Source: Theodoxus fluviatilis (Eukaryota > Mollusca > Gastropoda > Cycloneritida > Neritidae). Taken from it: 64,000 nucleotides of DNA. Shown here piece after piece: positions 33,738 through 47,009 of this stretch. The stretch spans positions 10,001 to 74,000 of the forward strand of contig JAWQFJ010025770.1 in assembly GCA_034096865.1 (NCBI GenBank), written 5' to 3'. Below the pieces are notes generated by a model. The model made no database searches and had not been told where the DNA came from. It saw only the letters and a list, made by a program, of their open reading frames with translations. A program made the position numbers and the translations under genes. Each line of letters starts with the position of its first letter. Within the stretch, counting starts at the first letter, position 1.

Positions 33738-36232
33738 ACCGGACATTTTTCAATGGGTATCTTCATATCGTTTTTTTGTGCAGTTCCTCTGGCCTAAACA
33801 CCTCAAAATAAAGTTTGCGGGTTCTAGAAATGTTGACGAATTCCGTGATTATTTTGCAAACGTAAAATTTTGCGTACGCGCCGCGCATTTGCCGAGAAAA
33901 AACGAGGCGTAGTTCATAACGAATTGTCGTAAAAGAAACAGTGGAACTTCTTTTTGTTATTATTAATCCGCCATTATACATCTTTATTATTTTACTCAAA
34001 GTTTTTGTTGAGACTATGTTAGAGTAACATTTGCTGGGTTAAAATTTGAGGTCAGCGCGATGGTTTCCACAGAAATGGTCTACATTGGTGAAATGTGCGA
34101 GTTTGCTGTAAGACAAAAAGTTATGAACTACATTTTGATCGGATGGATACTAAACTGGAAATGCGGATGCGACCTCATTCCTTTGTCTTCGACGCGAAAG
34201 CATCACAGCGTGGGATTCTGCTTGGAAATAAAATCGACAATGTCTGCCTCAGGCAGAGAGAAAGAGAGTAAATGTTTTGCTGTAACTTTTGTTGACAGCG
34301 TTATGAACTGATTTGCCATAAACATTTGCTTGTATTTCATTTATTTCTCAAACAGCACTGTTGCTTGTTGTCTTGTTTTGTTTCACAAATGAGTGCACGT
34401 GGTTTTGGCCGGTTTGGAGCCAATTCAATTTGCAATCAACGGGTAAAAAATAAGTTTTTGTTATCGATTTGTCGTAGGGTTATGAACTCAGATTTTCAGA
34501 GTACTATTTCACGAAAGGTTGTTGATAAAATCGTTAATTTCCTGCTTTCACTGATAATTTAAAGGAAGGAAGTGATTCGCGTGTTTTGTCACTCGATAGC
34601 CACGGCAATATCTCATGTCGATGTAGTTCATAACTTTTCAACAACAAAAAATGTGCCTGCCACTTGCGGACCCTAAATCAGCAATTTTTGAAAGCATTAT
34701 ATGTTTAAATTGTGAAAACTAGATAGAATTTTTATTATCCAAAGTTGATTTTTCATCTTAGTTGATCAGATGAAAATTTTATTGTAGGGTTACTTAAACT
34801 GGTGTAGTTCATAACCTTACAGCAAGTTCTTGAAACTTATTGCTGTGAAGTTATGAACAAAGGCCAAATGTTCCACTATGCCATTGATTGTATTATTTTG
34901 TAGGGAAACTTTTAACTTATCTCCAGTTTACAATCTGGAACTAACTGTTAATCTTACCTTTAGCGTCAGTTACTTGTGCATATTCATTGCATAACCTTAC
35001 AGCAGATGTCTGCATTATGATTTGTGTAGAGTTATGAACTAAGGTCAAAGTTATGGCCTTTATTTTAATGGACATGTTTCTAACTGTGACCTCTTTTTTG
35101 TGCAAAAATCAGAACCTCCAACTTCTCTCTGTTGGTCAAATTTTAATTTCTTATCACAATTTGGGTTTCCAAACCTCTGTCTGAAAATATTGCATGTCGT
35201 AAGGTTATGAACAATTTCCTTATTTGCCTTACTATATCCTTCCAAAATGTGTTTACAACTTCAAAATGCATTATTTTTGGTCTGTCACTTGGATGAGCTT
35301 GTTTCTTAACATTTTTAGGGCATTTTAAAGGCATGGCTGTCAATTATTTTGAGTTATTGGTCATTGGTGCTGTAATGTTATGTACTACTACAATTTTTTA
35401 GCGATAACTTGTGATTGTTTTAAAGTACACAAAATTCAAAGGCATTGTTGTTATCCTCATCCAATATGTGTGTTTTGGGTGTATGAATCATGTCTGAGCT
35501 ATGCAGCATTTAGATACCAGTTCATAAAAACTAAATTTGTCCCGCTGTAAAGTTATGAACAAATGAGACCAATTAGTGATTTTGCTGTTTGCTGTTGGTG
35601 TAGAAATTTGAATTTTCCCTAAATGATTGCCACATGATAACACATTTTGCATTACATGGTGATTAAGTTGATTTGGTCTTTAAAGTGGGTTATTTTTAGT
35701 TTTTTTTACTTTTGGTACACTGTAAAACCTTCTTTTTTACAAAAGTTGCTACATCATCCTGGTATTCAACAAAATTGCTTGCAGGACCACTCTAAAATCT
35801 GCTCCCAGTGTTAGCTGGTTGATGCATTCTAATTAAACATATATTTGACTGATAAGACCATGAGTTTTAGCTGTTTATAACAAGGGCCGCTCTCAATGCT
35901 GTAAGGTTATGAACTGCTAGAAAGAGTTTTATTTTCTGCAGCTCGGTTCAGTCAATTTTCTAGAGTTTTAGTGCAGAGCCTATTACTGTAGCTTGTTTAT
36001 CGATATCAGCTGAAATTCTGAAGTGATGTGGCCTAAATTCCTTGTTTATGATCAATTTAATCATGTGACTTGATGTAAGGGTTATGAACAACGTTCAAAT
36101 ACGTTTTCGGCCACTGTGCGGCCAATAAATGTCCGTTTTGTTTCAAATTTGTTGCGTTGGCTTTGTCATCTTTTTCTTTTTCTTCTGCAGTTCACAAAAC
36201 CTACATAGTCAAAACAAAAAAAAATGTCCGGT
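33738..36232. mobile_element. AT-rich island with repeated GTTATGAAC motif (possible non-autonomous element)
   Basis: The island is markedly AT rich against GC-richer flanks. It carries 12 exact GTTATGAAC copies (9 on plus, 3 on minus) and at least 3 near copies, often inside GCTGTAAGGTTATGAAC. The 13-mer ACCGGACATTTTT at 33738-33750 has its exact reverse complement at 36220-36232, close to the island edges. No long ORF exists. Identity as a transposon with subterminal binding sites is a hypothesis; another tandem-decayed satellite is possible. Confidence 0.45.
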
Positions 36233-36450
36233 TTTTAGACACCAATTCTGAGCCATGGCCATATCTCGACAGATCTTGATCCCCCCAGTGCCTCTAATGC
36301 TTATCGGGCTCTGCGACGTGGGGTGTTTCTATTTCTTGAAAGATCCTTGCTTCATTTGACCGCTGTGCTGTCGAGTGAGTGTCAGAACTTCTTTGCTTTA
36401 CTTTACTGACCGTGGACTGCTACATCGTTGTCTTTGCCAGCATCAATATG

Positions 36451-36567
36451 GTCGTCATTACTGCCCTGGTATTCGTCACACCTGGTTGTGTCGTCATCAT
36501 TGTCCTCTTATTTGTCACACCTGGTTGTGTCGTCATCACTGTCCTGGCATTCGTCACACCTGGCTGA
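36451..36567. repeat. 39-bp tandem repeat (3 units)
   Basis: Three units each contain TCGTCACACCTGGTTGTG or a close variant. Confidence 0.85.
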
Positions 36568-36689
36568 GTCGTCATTCCTCGTGGGCGAGGTGCTCCTCGT
36601 TTTTCTCGCACCGCGCATCTTCGTTCTTCTTGTCGTTCTCTCGGTTTGTCTTGTCACCGTTCTTCCTCTCTTGTCCCTACTACCACTGC

Positions 36690-37200
36690 TGCTCCTCGTC
36701 CTCCTCGTCCTCCTCCTCGTCCTCCTCGTCCTCCTCGTCCTCCTCTCCTCCTCCTCCTCCTCCTCCTCCTCCTCCTCCTCCTCCTCCTCCTCCTCCTCCT
36801 CCTCCTCCTCCTCCTCCTCCTCCTCCTCCTCCTCCTCCTCCTCCTCCTCCTCCTCCTCCTCCTCCTCCTCCTCCTCCTCCTCCTCCTCCTCCTTCTCGTT
36901 CTCCCCCTCGTCCTCCTCTTCGTCGACCTCCTCGTCCTCTTTCTCCTTCTCCTCCTCCTCCTCTTTCTCCTCCTCCTCCTTCTCCTCCTCCTCCTTCCTC
37001 CTCCTCTTCCTCCTCCTCCTCCTCCTCCTCCTCCTCCTCCTCCTCCTCCTCCTCCTTCTCCTCCTCCTCCTCCTCTTTCTTCTCCTCCTCCTCTTCTTCC
37101 TCCTCCCATCCCCCCACCTCCTCCTCCTCTTGCTTCTCCCACCCTCTCACCTCCCTCCCCCTTTCTCCTCCTCCTCTTTCTCCTCTTCCTCCTCCTCCCC
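36690..37200. repeat. (CCT)n microsatellite, polypyrimidine tract
   Basis: A pure CCT/TCC core at about 36740-36890 is flanked by CGTCCTC, TTCTCC and CTTT variants. Frames coding poly-Pro, poly-Ser, poly-Leu or poly-Glu are artefacts. Confidence 0.97.
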
Positions 37201-37445
37201 CCACATTTTAATATTTTTCTTCACTTCATCACCCAACCACAGTATCCACTAGATTGGATATTTACTGCCAGATTTGATCGAGTCCTGTACAAGATATATA
37301 CGACAAGCGAGAGTACTTAGGCGATGAATTACTCCTGAAATTCCGTGGGGGAGCCAGCGCTATTACACATCAGCCGGGATTCAGCTGCAGAGACAGCCGC
37401 CTGGTGTTGACAAAGACGCGCTGCAGGGAGGGATATTGCTAATCG

Positions 37446-37478
<33 letters not shown>
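37446..37478. repeat. Poly-C run
   Basis: 33 consecutive C. Homopolymers of this length are often mis-sized in assemblies. Confidence 0.9.
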
Positions 37479-37479
<1 letters not shown>

Positions 37480-37546
37480 TCTGGGGGGCGGGGATTCCCC
37501 CACTCTCAGCGCCAAGGCTTGGTGAAGGTGGCGGCCAGCAATAGAA

Positions 37547-37574
37547 CGGCGGCCATCTTGCAAGATGGCGGCCC
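37547..37574. promoter_or_regulatory. Inverted pair of YY1-like sites
   Basis: GGCCATCTTGCAAGATGGCG contains the perfect 18-bp palindrome GCCATCTTGCAAGATGGC. The plus-strand half reads CAAGATGGCGGC, which matches the known YY1 site AAnATGGCGGC. The other half has one mismatch. Binding is inferred. Confidence 0.4.
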
Positions 37575-38122
37575 GTGTCAAGACGTCCGCCAGCACCTCC
37601 TGGTGCCGACACTGACAAATCGGACCGGAAGACGTCAGAGCTGCCCCGCAGTAATGAAAGCCTGATTGGGTAATTGGAAGAAATGCGGGGTTTGTGGTTC
37701 CTGGTGAGGGAGCAGGATAGAGGAGGAAGGCCCAACATTTTATGTCGTGACGAGGTGGGATGGGTCAGCTCGGCACGTGAGGGACAGCTGTGTCGTAGTC
37801 CTCTGCTCACGTGACCTTTGCCCTCTCATTACTGCAGGCAGTCTGCAGCTTGGCAGTCAGGCCAGGATGCAGGACTCGATGGCAGAGCCGCGCAGTGTGA
37901 TGGGTCCTAGAGCTTGTTGGCATGCTGTTCCTTGTCCACCTTGACGCTAACTCATTTTGTTCTTTGGAACCCACGCCGTGCATACTGTTGTACTTGCATC
38001 GTTTTGCTGGTGTTCCCCCCGTCAGGTTCTCGTGAAAGCCGGCACTTCTTGCCAAGCTCACACTAGCGAAAAGCGCTCGGCAGGGAGCTTCAAGATATTT
38101 CAATAACCTCTCATGTCAGGTG

Positions 38123-41100
38123 CACATATAGGGTCAGTGGTACAGTGAAGGGAAGGACAGCACATAGAGGGTCAGTGGTACAGTGAAGGGAAGGACAGCA
38201 CATAGAGGGTCAGTAGTACAGTGAAGGGAAGGACAGCACATAGAGGGTCAGTGGTACAGTGAAGGGAAGGACAGCACATAGAGGGTCAGTAGTACAGTGA
38301 AGGGAAGGACAGCACATAGAGGGTCAGTGGTACAGTGAAGGGAAGGACAGCACATAGAGGGTCAGTGGTACAGTGAAGGGAAGGACAGCACATAGAGGGT
38401 CAGTGGTACAGTGAAGGGAAGGACAGCACATAGAGGGTCAGTGGTACAGTGAAGGGAAGGACAGCACATAGAGGGTCAGTGGTACAGTGAAGGGAAGGAC
38501 AGCACATAGAGGGTCAGTGGTACAGTGAAGGGAAGGACAGCACATAGAGGGTCAGTGGTACAGTGAAGGGAAGGACAGCACATAGAGGGTCAGTGGTACA
38601 GTGAAGGGAAGGACAGCACATAGAGGGTCAGTGGTACAGTGAAGGGAAGGACAGCACATAGAGGGTCAGTGGTACAGTGAAGGGAAGGACAGCACATAGA
38701 GGGTCAGTGGTACAGTGAAGGGAAGGACAGCACATAGAGGGTCAGTGGTACAGTGAAGGGAAGGACAGCACATAGAGGGTCAGTGGTACAGTGAAGGGAA
38801 GGACAGCACATAGAGGGTCAGTGGTACAGTGAAGGGAAGGACAGCACATAGAGGGTCAGTGGTACAGTGAAGGGAAGGACAGCACATAGAGGGTCAGTGG
38901 TACAGTGAAGGGAAGGACAGCACATAGAGGGTCAGTGGTACAGTGAAGGGAAGGACAGCACATAGAGGGTCAGTGGTACAGTGAAGGGAAGGACAGCACA
39001 TAGAGGGTCAGTGGTACAGTGAAGGGAAGGACAGCACATAGAGGGTCAGTGGTACAGTGAAGGGAAGGACAGCACATAGAGGGTCAGTGGTACAGTGAAG
39101 GGAAGGACAGCACATAGAGGGTCAGTGGTACAGTGAAGGGAAGGACAGCACATAGAGGGTCAGTGGTACAGTGAAGGGAAGGACAGCACATAGAGGGTCA
39201 GTGGTACAGTGAAGGGAAGGACAGCACATAGAGGGTCAGTGGTACAGTGAAGGGAAGGACAGCACATAGAGGGTCAGTGGTACAGTGAAGGGAAGGACAG
39301 CACATAGAGGGTCAGTGGTACAGTGAAGGGAAGGACAGCACATAGAGGGTCAGTGGTACAGTGAAGGGAAGGACAGCACATAGAGGGTCAGTGGTACAGT
39401 GAAGGGAAGGACAGCACATAGAGGGTCAGTGGTACAGTGAAGGGAAGGACAGCACATAGAGGGTCAGTGGTACAGTGAAGGGAAGGACAGCACATAGAGG
39501 GTCAGTGGTACAGTGAAGGGAAGGACAGCACATAGAGGGTCAGTGGTACAGTGAAGGGAAGGACAGCACATAGAGGGTCAGTGGTACAGTGAAGGGAAGG
39601 ACAGCACATAGAGGGTCAGTGGTACAGTGAAGGGAAGGACAGCACATAGAGGGTCAGTGGTACAGTGAAGGGAAGGACAGCACATAGAGGGTCAGTGGTA
39701 CAGTGAAGGGAAGGACAGCACATAGAGGGTCAGTGGTACAGTGAAGGGAAGGACAGCACATAGAGGGTCAGTGGTACAGTGAAGGGAAGGACAGCACATA
39801 GAGGGTCAGTGGTACAGTGAAGGGAAGGACAGCACATAGAGGGTCAGTGGTACAGTGAAGGGAAGGACAGCACATAGAGGGTCAGTGGTACAGTGAAGGG
39901 AAGGACAGCACATAGAGGGTCAGTGGTACAGTGAAGGGAAGGACAGCACATAGAGGGTCAGTGGTACAGTGAAGGGAAGGACAGCACATAGAGGGTCAGT
40001 GGTACAGTGAAGGGAAGGACAGCACATAGAGGGTCAGTGGTACAGTGAAGGGAAGGACAGCACATAGAGGGTCAGTGGTACAGTGAAGGGAAGGACAGCA
40101 CATAGAGGGTCAGTGGTACAGTGAAGGGAAGGACAGCACATAGAGGGTCAGTGGTACAGTGAAGGGAAGGACAGCACATAGAGGGTCAGTGGTACAGTGA
40201 AGGGAAGGACAGCACATAGAGGGTCAGTGGTACAGTGAAGGGAAGGACAGCACATAGAGGGTCAGTGGTACAGTGAAGGGAAGGACAGCACATAGAGGGT
40301 CAGTGGTACAGTGAAGGGAAGGACAGCACATAGAGGGTCAGTGGTACAGTGAAGGGAAGGACAGCACATAGAGGGTCAGTGGTACAGTGAAGGGAAGGAC
40401 AGCACATAGAGGGTCAGTGGTACAGTGAAGGGAAGGACAGCACATAGAGGGTCAGTGGTACAGTGAAGGGAAGGACAGCACATAGAGGGTCAGTGGTACA
40501 GTGAAGGGAAGGACAGCACATAGAGGGTCAGTGGTACAGTGAAGGGAAGGACAGCACATAGAGGGTCAGTGGTACAGTGAAGGGAAGGACAGCACATAGA
40601 GGGTCAGTGGTACAGTGAAGGGAAGGACAGCACATAGAGGGTCAGTGGTACAGTGAAGGGAAGGACAGCACATAGAGGGTCAGTGGTACAGTGAAGGGAA
40701 GGACAGCACATAGAGGGTCAGTGGTACAGTGAAGGGAAGGACAGCACATAGAGGGTCAGTGGTACAGTGAAGGGAAGGACAGCACATAGAGGGTCAGTGG
40801 TACAGTGAAGGGAAGGACAGCACATAGAGGGTCAGTGGTACAGTGAAGGGAAGGACAGCACATAGAGGGTCAGTGGTACAGTGAAGGGAAGGACAGCACA
40901 TAGAGGGTCAGTGGTACAGTGAAGGGAAGGACAGCACATAGAGGGTCAGTGGTACAGTGAAGGGAAGGACAGCACATAGAGGGTCAGTGGTACAGTGAAG
41001 GGAAGGACAGCACATAGAGGGTCAGTGGTACAGTGAAGGGAAGGACAGCACATAGAGGGTCAGTGGTACAGTGAAGGGAAGGACAGCACATAGAGGGTCA

Positions 41101-44100
41101 GTGGTACAGTGAAGGGAAGGACAGCACATAGAGGGTCAGTGGTACAGTGAAGGGAAGGACAGCACATAGAGGGTCAGTGGTACAGTGAAGGGAAGGACAG
41201 CACATAGAGGGTCAGTGGTACAGTGAAGGGAAGGACAGCACATAGAGGGTCAGTGGTACAGTGAAGGGAAGGACAGCACATAGAGGGTCAGTGGTACAGT
41301 GAAGGGAAGGACAGCACATAGAGGGTCAGTGGTACAGTGAAGGGAAGGACAGCACATAGAGGGTCAGTGGTACAGTGAAGGGAAGGACAGCACATAGAGG
41401 GTCAGTGGTACAGTGAAGGGAAGGACAGCACATAGAGGGTCAGTGGTACAGTGAAGGGAAGGACAGCACATAGAGGGTCAGTGGTACAGTGAAGGGAAGG
41501 ACAGCACATAGAGGGTCAGTGGTACAGTGAAGGGAAGGACAGCACATAGAGGGTCAGTGGTACAGTGAAGGGAAGGACAGCACATAGAGGGTCAGTGGTA
41601 CAGTGAAGGGAAGGACAGCACATAGAGGGTCAGTGGTACAGTGAAGGGAAGGACAGCACATAGAGGGTCAGTGGTACAGTGAAGGGAAGGACAGCACATA
41701 GAGGGTCAGTGGTACAGTGAAGGGAAGGACAGCACATAGAGGGTCAGTGGTACAGTGAAGGGAAGGACAGCACATAGAGGGTCAGTGGTACAGTGAAGGG
41801 AAGGACAGCACATAGAGGGTCAGTGGTACAGTGAAGGGAAGGACAGCACATAGAGGGTCAGTGGTACAGTGAAGGGAAGGACAGCACATAGAGGGTCAGT
41901 GGTACAGTGAAGGGAAGGACAGCACATAGAGGGTCAGTGGTACAGTGAAGGGAAGGACAGCACATAGAGGGTCAGTGGTACAGTGAAGGGAAGGACAGCA
42001 CATAGAGGGTCAGTGGTACAGTGAAGGGAAGGACAGCACATAGAGGGTCAGTGGTACAGTGAAGGGAAGGACAGCACATAGAGGGTCAGTGGTACAGTGA
42101 AGGGAAGGACAGCACATAGAGGGTCAGTGGTACAGTGAAGGGAAGGACAGCACATAGAGGGTCAGTGGTACAGTGAAGGGAAGGACAGCACATAGAGGGT
42201 CAGTGGTACAGTGAAGGGAAGGACAGCACATAGAGGGTCAGTGGTACAGTGAAGGGAAGGACAGCACATAGAGGGTCAGTGGTACAGTGAAGGGAAGGAC
42301 AGCACATAGAGGGTCAGTGGTACAGTGAAGGGAAGGACAGCACATAGAGGGTCAGTGGTACAGTGAAGGGAAGGACAGCACATAGAGGGTCAGTGGTACA
42401 GTGAAGGGAAGGACAGCACATAGAGGGTCAGTGGTACAGTGAAGGGAAGGACAGCACATAGAGGGTCAGTGGTACAGTGAAGGGAAGGACAGCACATAGA
42501 GGGTCAGTGGTACAGTGAAGGGAAGGACAGCACATAGAGGGTCAGTGGTACAGTGAAGGGAAGGACAGCACATAGAGGGTCAGTGGTACAGTGAAGGGAA
42601 GGACAGCACATAGAGGGTCAGTGGTACAGTGAAGGGAAGGACAGCACATAGAGGGTCAGTGGTACAGTGAAGGGAAGGACAGCACATAGAGGGTCAGTGG
42701 TACAGTGAAGGGAAGGACAGCACATAGAGGGTCAGTGGTACAGTGAAGGGAAGGACAGCACATAGAGGGTCAGTGGTACAGTGAAGGGAAGGACAGCACA
42801 TAGAGGGTCAGTGGTACAGTGAAGGGAAGGACAGCACATAGAGGGTCAGTGGTACAGTGAAGGGAAGGACAGCACATAGAGGGTCAGTGGTACAGTGAAG
42901 GGAAGGACAGCACATAGAGGGTCAGTGGTACAGTGAAGGGAAGGACAGCACATAGAGGGTCAGTGGTACAGTGAAGGGAAGGACAGCACATAGAGGGTCA
43001 GTGGTACAGTGAAGGGAAGGACAGCACATAGAGGGTCAGTGGTACAGTGAAGGGAAGGACAGCACATAGAGGGTCAGTGGTACAGTGAAGGGAAGGACAG
43101 CACATAGAGGGTCAGTGGTACAGTGAAGGGAAGGACAGCACATAGAGGGTCAGTGGTACAGTGAAGGGAAGGACAGCACATAGAGGGTCAGTGGTACAGT
43201 GAAGGGAAGGACAGCACATAGAGGGTCAGTGGTACAGTGAAGGGAAGGACAGCACATAGAGGGTCAGTGGTACAGTGAAGGGAAGGACAGCACATAGAGG
43301 GTCAGTGGTACAGTGAAGGGAAGGACAGCACATAGAGGGTCAGTGGTACAGTGAAGGGAAGGACAGCACATAGAGGGTCAGTGGTACAGTGAAGGGAAGG
43401 ACAGCACATAGAGGGTCAGTGGTACAGTGAAGGGAAGGACAGCACATAGAGGGTCAGTGGTACAGTGAAGGGAAGGACAGCACATAGAGGGTCAGTGGTA
43501 CAGTGAAGGGAAGGACAGCACATAGAGGGTCAGTGGTACAGTGAAGGGAAGGACAGCACATAGAGGGTCAGTGGTACAGTGAAGGGAAGGACAGCACATA
43601 GAGGGTCAGTGGTACAGTGAAGGGAAGGACAGCACATAGAGGGTCAGTGGTACAGTGAAGGGAAGGACAGCACATAGAGGGTCAGTGGTACAGTGAAGGG
43701 AAGGACAGCACATAGAGGGTCAGTGGTACAGTGAAGGGAAGGACAGCACATAGAGGGTCAGTGGTACAGTGAAGGGAAGGACAGCACATAGAGGGTCAGT
43801 GGTACAGTGAAGGGAAGGACAGCACATAGAGGGTCAGTGGTACAGTGAAGGGAAGGACAGCACATAGAGGGTCAGTGGTACAGTGAAGGGAAGGACAGCA
43901 CATAGAGGGTCAGTGGTACAGTGAAGGGAAGGACAGCACATAGAGGGTCAGTGGTACAGTGAAGGGAAGGACAGCACATAGAGGGTCAGTGGTACAGTGA
44001 AGGGAAGGACAGCACATAGAGGGTCAGTGGTACAGTGAAGGGAAGGACAGCACATAGAGGGTCAGTGGTACAGTGAAGGGAAGGACAGCACATAGAGGGT

Positions 44101-44848
44101 CAGTGGTACAGTGAAGGGAAGGACAGCACATAGAGGGTCAGTGGTACAGTGAAGGGAAGGACAGCACATAGAGGGTCAGTGGTACAGTGAAGGGAAGGAC
44201 AGCACATAGAGGGTCAGTGGTACAGTGAAGGGAAGGACAGCACATAGAGGGTCAGTGGTACAGTGAAGGGAAGGACAGCACATAGAGGGTCAGTGGTACA
44301 GTGAAGGGAAGGACAGCACATAGAGGGTCAGTGGTACAGTGAAGGGAAGGACAGCACATAGAGGGTCAGTGGTACAGTGAAGGGAAGGACAGCACATAGA
44401 GGGTCAGTGGTACAGTGAAGGGAAGGACAGCACATAGAGGGTCAGTGGTACAGTGAAGGGAAGGACAGCACATAGAGGGTCAGTGGTACAGAGAAGGGAA
44501 GGACAGCACATAGAGGGTCAGTGGTACAGTGAAGGGAAGGACAGCACATAGAGGGTCAGTGGTACAGTGAAGGGAAGGACAGCACATAGAGGGTCAGTGG
44601 TACAGTGAAGGGAAGGACAGCACATAGAGGGTCAGTGGTACAGTGAAGGGAAGGACAGCACATAGAGGGTCAGTGGTACAGTGAAGGGAAGGACAGCACA
44701 TAGAGGGTCAGTGGTACAGTGAAGGGAAGGACAGCACATAGAGGGTCAGTGGTACAGTGAAGGGAAGGACAGCACATAGAGGGTCAGTGGTACAGTGAAG
44801 GGAAGGACAGCACATAGAGGGTCAGTGGTACAGTGAAGGGAAGGACAG
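38123..44848. repeat. 38-bp satellite, 177 nearly identical units
   Basis: Units read CACATAGAGGGTCAGTGG then TACAGTGAAGGGAAGGACAG. From 38123 the phase is preserved exactly to 44848 (177 x 38 = 6726 bp), so there is no net indel. The few substitutions seen are CATATAGGG in the first unit, GTAGTACA in two early units, and CAGAGAAGGG near 44490. Stops occur in every frame, so no ORF spans it. Confidence 0.98.
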
Positions 44849-45149
44849 CATCTGTCGGAAGTGTCTGAGTAGTGCTGACCTCACGTGACGTCACGTGGCG
44901 CCGGAAGCAGCTAACGCTGGGGATCAGTGGTTGCTCGATGGTCCTTGGAATGCGTGTGTCCTGTACTGGCAGCAGTGACCTATGGACAGTAGGGACCCAC
45001 GGACAGCACTGACCCACGGACAGCACTGACACACGGACAGCAGTTGATGACATGGCGGGTGCCACCTGCCCACAGTGACTGAATCCACCGTTGAGGTCTT
45101 TGTCTTGGAAGGGCTTCTGCCTGCCTGGGGTTTGGTGCGCCATGAATGG
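44849..45149. other. Unique sequence with a small CACGGACAGCACTGAC repeat
   Basis: Three to four about 19-bp units lie at 44980-45045; otherwise nothing is recognised. Confidence 0.5.
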
Positions 45150-45480
45150 GTGGCTGAATGCCATGGCTGTGTGGCTGTGCGGCTCAATGCCATGGCTGTG
45201 TGGCTGTGCGGCTCAATGCCATGGCTGTGTGGCTGTGTGGCTCAATGCCATGGCTGTGTGGCTGTGTGGCTGTGCGGCTCAATGCCATGGCTGTGTGGCT
45301 GTGTGGCTGTGCGGCTCAATGCCATGGCTGTGTGGCTGTGTGGCTGTGCGGCTCAATGCCATGGCTGTGTGGCTGTGTGGCTGTGCGGCTCAATGCCATG
45401 GCTGTGTGGCTGTGCGGCTCAATGCCATGGCTGTGTGGCTGTGTGGCTGTGCGGCTCAAAGCCATGGCTGTGTGGCTGAA
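45150..45480. repeat. 29/37-bp minisatellite
   Basis: GCTCAATGCCATGGCTGTG units carry one, two or three TGGCTGTG steps, giving 29- and 37-bp forms. Confidence 0.93.
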
Positions 45481-47009
45481 TGCAAGCGATTGGTTCACTG
45501 CACCGAACTGAACAACTCCAGTGACTTCTAGGTAGCCTGCCATAAGTTTTTACATCCATGCAGACTGACATACATCAACTTATTATTGCTTTCATTAAAG
45601 AGTTTTTTAATATGTTTTTTTTTCTCAAAATGAGAAAACACTCCTAAACGTTAAGAGGTTTGACTCGTGGATTTTCTTAGTATCGAAGCCAGAGGGAGTA
45701 AGTGCAGTTTATTTTAGGACCGGACATGCTGGATTTTTCCTTTCCTTTCCTTTTTATTTGGATTCTGTGGAGACCAAGGCAGACTCCGTGGGTTTTTGTC
45801 AGAGCCAGTCCTGTTAACGAAGACTGCCTTGATCGCGCCGCCATTACCGAGTGTGACGTTTACTGGTTTTCTTTCCACGTGTTTCCGTTCCCGCACCCTT
45901 AATGATCATCTGCTACGCGTCAGGCCTCCACTCATCCCCTGCCACCTTGACGGAAGGCCGGAAGTGCAGCGACTGCGCAGTGACCTTTGATCCCAGCAGA
46001 CTCTGTGTAGATGCAACAAAACATTTGGAATTCGCCTAAAGTTTGGATTGTCACTTTTCATTGTCTCGACGACGTGCGAAAAAATTCCGCTTTGGGAGAC
46101 GAGCGGTTGATAAAAACCAGGACGTCTAATGATCAAGAAGCCTGCAGTGCCTGGGGCCTATGGAAGTTCTCCATTTTGTGTCTGGCTTTGAAGATAAAAC
46201 CCGGATGATGCATCGCCAGGACTCCTTGGGGACACACGGCGGGGCCGGGAAAAAGTGACGACTGTCGATAGTTTTCCCACGCGAGTGCGGACTGCACGAA
46301 AAACGCGTGCGAGGGCGAAGTTTCCGCGTAAGACGCCAGCCATGATGGCTCGAGGTTTCGGGGTCGTAACTCCTCCGGCTGTGTTCGCGCAGCGATTGAA
46401 CCCCATTATAGGTGGCTCTTCCCGACCGTCCCCTGGGGTTGGGCCGAGTGATTTACGAGCCCCAGGGAGAGGCGGCAGTCGTTTCGTTCTGGCCCCTGCT
46501 CCGTCATTAATGCGGTCCGGGTTGCAAGGCCGGGCCAGGGCAAGTGGCAACGCAATAGCCGTGGCGCGCTGATTGCCGAGGAGAAACCGCTAATAGCGCA
46601 CTGGAGTTTGAATGAGGGCGGGAAGGGAGGAGGGGCGAGAGGCAGTCGGGGTGCCGGATCGCAGTCCTGGGAGCCTGGGGGGCCTCTCCTCAAAGAAAGT
46701 CATCACGGTGGTGTTCCTGTGGGGCTCTGCCATTAGTGAAATGGAATGGATAATTTGGGATCACACTGTTGGTTTGGTAAGTTGAATTGTCTTGGCCTCG
46801 AGGGCTTTGTCTGGAATAACCTCATCCTTGAAAGCATCCTTCTTACACGTGAATGTTTTGGCATGAAGGGTGAGAGGCGACCATTGATCGTTTGTTTTGT
46901 TTTTCACTTTCTGCGTTACTGCTGTACCCCTTATACTGTGTATTGATTACACCATGCGTGTGTGGTGTTTGGGGCTCGCGGTGCGATAGTTTTGGAGCTG
47001 ACCATGCTA
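45481..47009. other. Unique sequence, no feature recognised
   Basis: Short overlapping frames only. Confidence 0.45.

Larger units (their letters stand above)
37201..38122. other. Unique sequence with a C-run
   Basis: A C-run lies at 37446-37478 and an inverted ATGGCGGC-type motif at 37547-37574. No gene recognised. Confidence 0.45.

Noticed and set aside
36375..37320. Poly-Pro/Ser/Leu/Arg/Glu frames
   Set aside because: Translation of the (CCT)n tract in different frames.
38123..44848. CRISPR-like array
   Set aside because: There are no spacers; units are contiguous and identical, so this is satellite DNA.
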